A stretch of 25,135 nt of DNA from an uncultured Clostridia bacterium. GTDB taxonomy: Bacteria; Bacillota_A; Clostridia; Christensenellales; UBA1242. This document shows positions 24,740-25,135 of the stretch, in pieces. The position numbers and the translations under genes were made by a program. Each line of letters begins with the position of its first letter. The first letter of the stretch is position 1. The notes beneath the pieces are model-generated. The model was not told where the DNA came from. It did not search any database and saw only the letters and a list, made by a program, of their open reading frames with translations. Where the stretch lies: NCBI GenBank assembly GCA_947629895.1, contig CANRFP010000009.1, positions 1 through 25,135 on the forward strand. Reading direction: 5' to 3'.

Positions 24740-25135
24740 CCAGCATCTTTTTCAAAAATTGTCCGGTGTAGCTTTTTTTGTTTTTGGCAATCTCTTCAGG
24801 CGTGCCTGTGGCAACAATCATTCCGCCTTCGTCGCCGCCTTCTGGCCCCATGTCAATGATGTAATCGGCGCATTTTATCACATCAAGATTGTGTTCGATA
24901 ACCACAACCGAATTTCCTTTTCCAATCAATCTTTGCAAAATTTTGATAAGTTTTTTAACATCATATGAATGCAATCCTGTGGTTGGCTCATCTAAGATAT
25001 ACATCGTTTTGCCGGTGTCCTTTCTTGAAAGTTCTGTTGCCAACTTCACGCGCTGCGCCTCACCGCCCGAAAGCGTTGTGGCTGGCTGCCCAAGTTTGAT
25101 GTAGGAAAGCCCAACATCATAAAGCGCCTGCATTT
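24726..25135 (-). CDS. uvrA: excinuclease ABC subunit A, C-terminal part (truncated by window edge)
   Basis: The C-terminal ATPase half of UvrA, the damage-recognition protein of nucleotide excision repair. The ABC signature [16 protein letters not shown], Walker [13 protein letters not shown] and the H-loop VVVIEHN are present in order. The following [20 protein letters not shown] is the standard UvrA ending, which identifies it over other ABC ATPases. The reading frame continues past base 25135, so the N-terminal part lies outside. The stop is TGA at 24726-24728. Confidence 0.98.
   Translation of the reverse strand, partial: MQALYDVGLSYIKLGQPATTLSGGEAQRVKLATELSRKDTGKTMYILDEPTTGLHSYDVKKLIKILQRLIGKGNSVVVIEHNLDVIKCADYIIDMGPEGGDEGGMIVATGTPEEIAKNKKSYTGQFLKKMLEKGE

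Noticed and set aside
1..25135. CRISPR array, tRNA or rRNA genes, transposase, integrase or prophage genes
   Set aside because: No regularly spaced repeats, cloverleaf-like segments or recognisable mobile-element proteins were seen by eye; VirB4 is the only conjugation-type gene.

Overview
This is a low-GC bacterial chromosome window using the standard code (the rpoB stop is TGA). It has TTGACA/TATAAT-type promoters, strong Shine-Dalgarno (SD) sites, lipoprotein signal peptides, and U-tract terminators. Together these suggest an uncultured, probably gut-associated Bacillota/Clostridia lineage; a Christensenellales-like affiliation is only a guess. No tRNA, rRNA, CRISPR array, transposase or integrase was seen.

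Left block, all minus strand (transcription runs right to left): a PRC-barrel-like protein (18770-19438), then a VirB4-type ATPase with an N-terminal PrgI-like membrane segment (15805-18501), then a 3598-residue lipoprotein with three GLUG-like beta-helix blocks (5000-15796), then rpoB (1100-4810) and the first 251 codons of rpoC (1-753, cut by the window edge). The VirB4 stop codon overlaps the SD of the giant lipoprotein gene, so those two form a coupled pair. rpoB has a consensus promoter and a terminator-like hairpin between promoter and SD. The usual ribosomal-protein genes (rplJ, rplL) are not upstream of rpoB; the VirB4/giant-lipoprotein pair sits there instead. The 346-bp rpoB-rpoC spacer holds a GC-rich imperfect palindrome of about 100 bp and several smaller hairpins.

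Right block, mixed small units: a DUF1858 protein (19551-19763, +), an unrecognised 191-residue protein (19861-20436, +), hflX (20466-21542, -), a small lipoprotein (21612-22277, -), class II fructose-bisphosphate aldolase (22374-23294, +), a WalJ/YycJ-type metallo-hydrolase (23347-24141, -), a small helical hypothetical protein (24228-24620, -), and the 3' end of uvrA (24726-25135, -). Most have their own promoter and intrinsic terminator, several sharing bases with neighbours. hflX and walJ look leaderless.

Most notable: the PrgI-VirB4 fusion coupled to a giant surface lipoprotein with no other type IV secretion gene in view, placed directly upstream of rpoBC; a run of about nine helically phased A/T tracts just upstream of that pair; and an RpoB with several substitutions in the rifampicin pocket, including Q at the position of E. 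coli H526.
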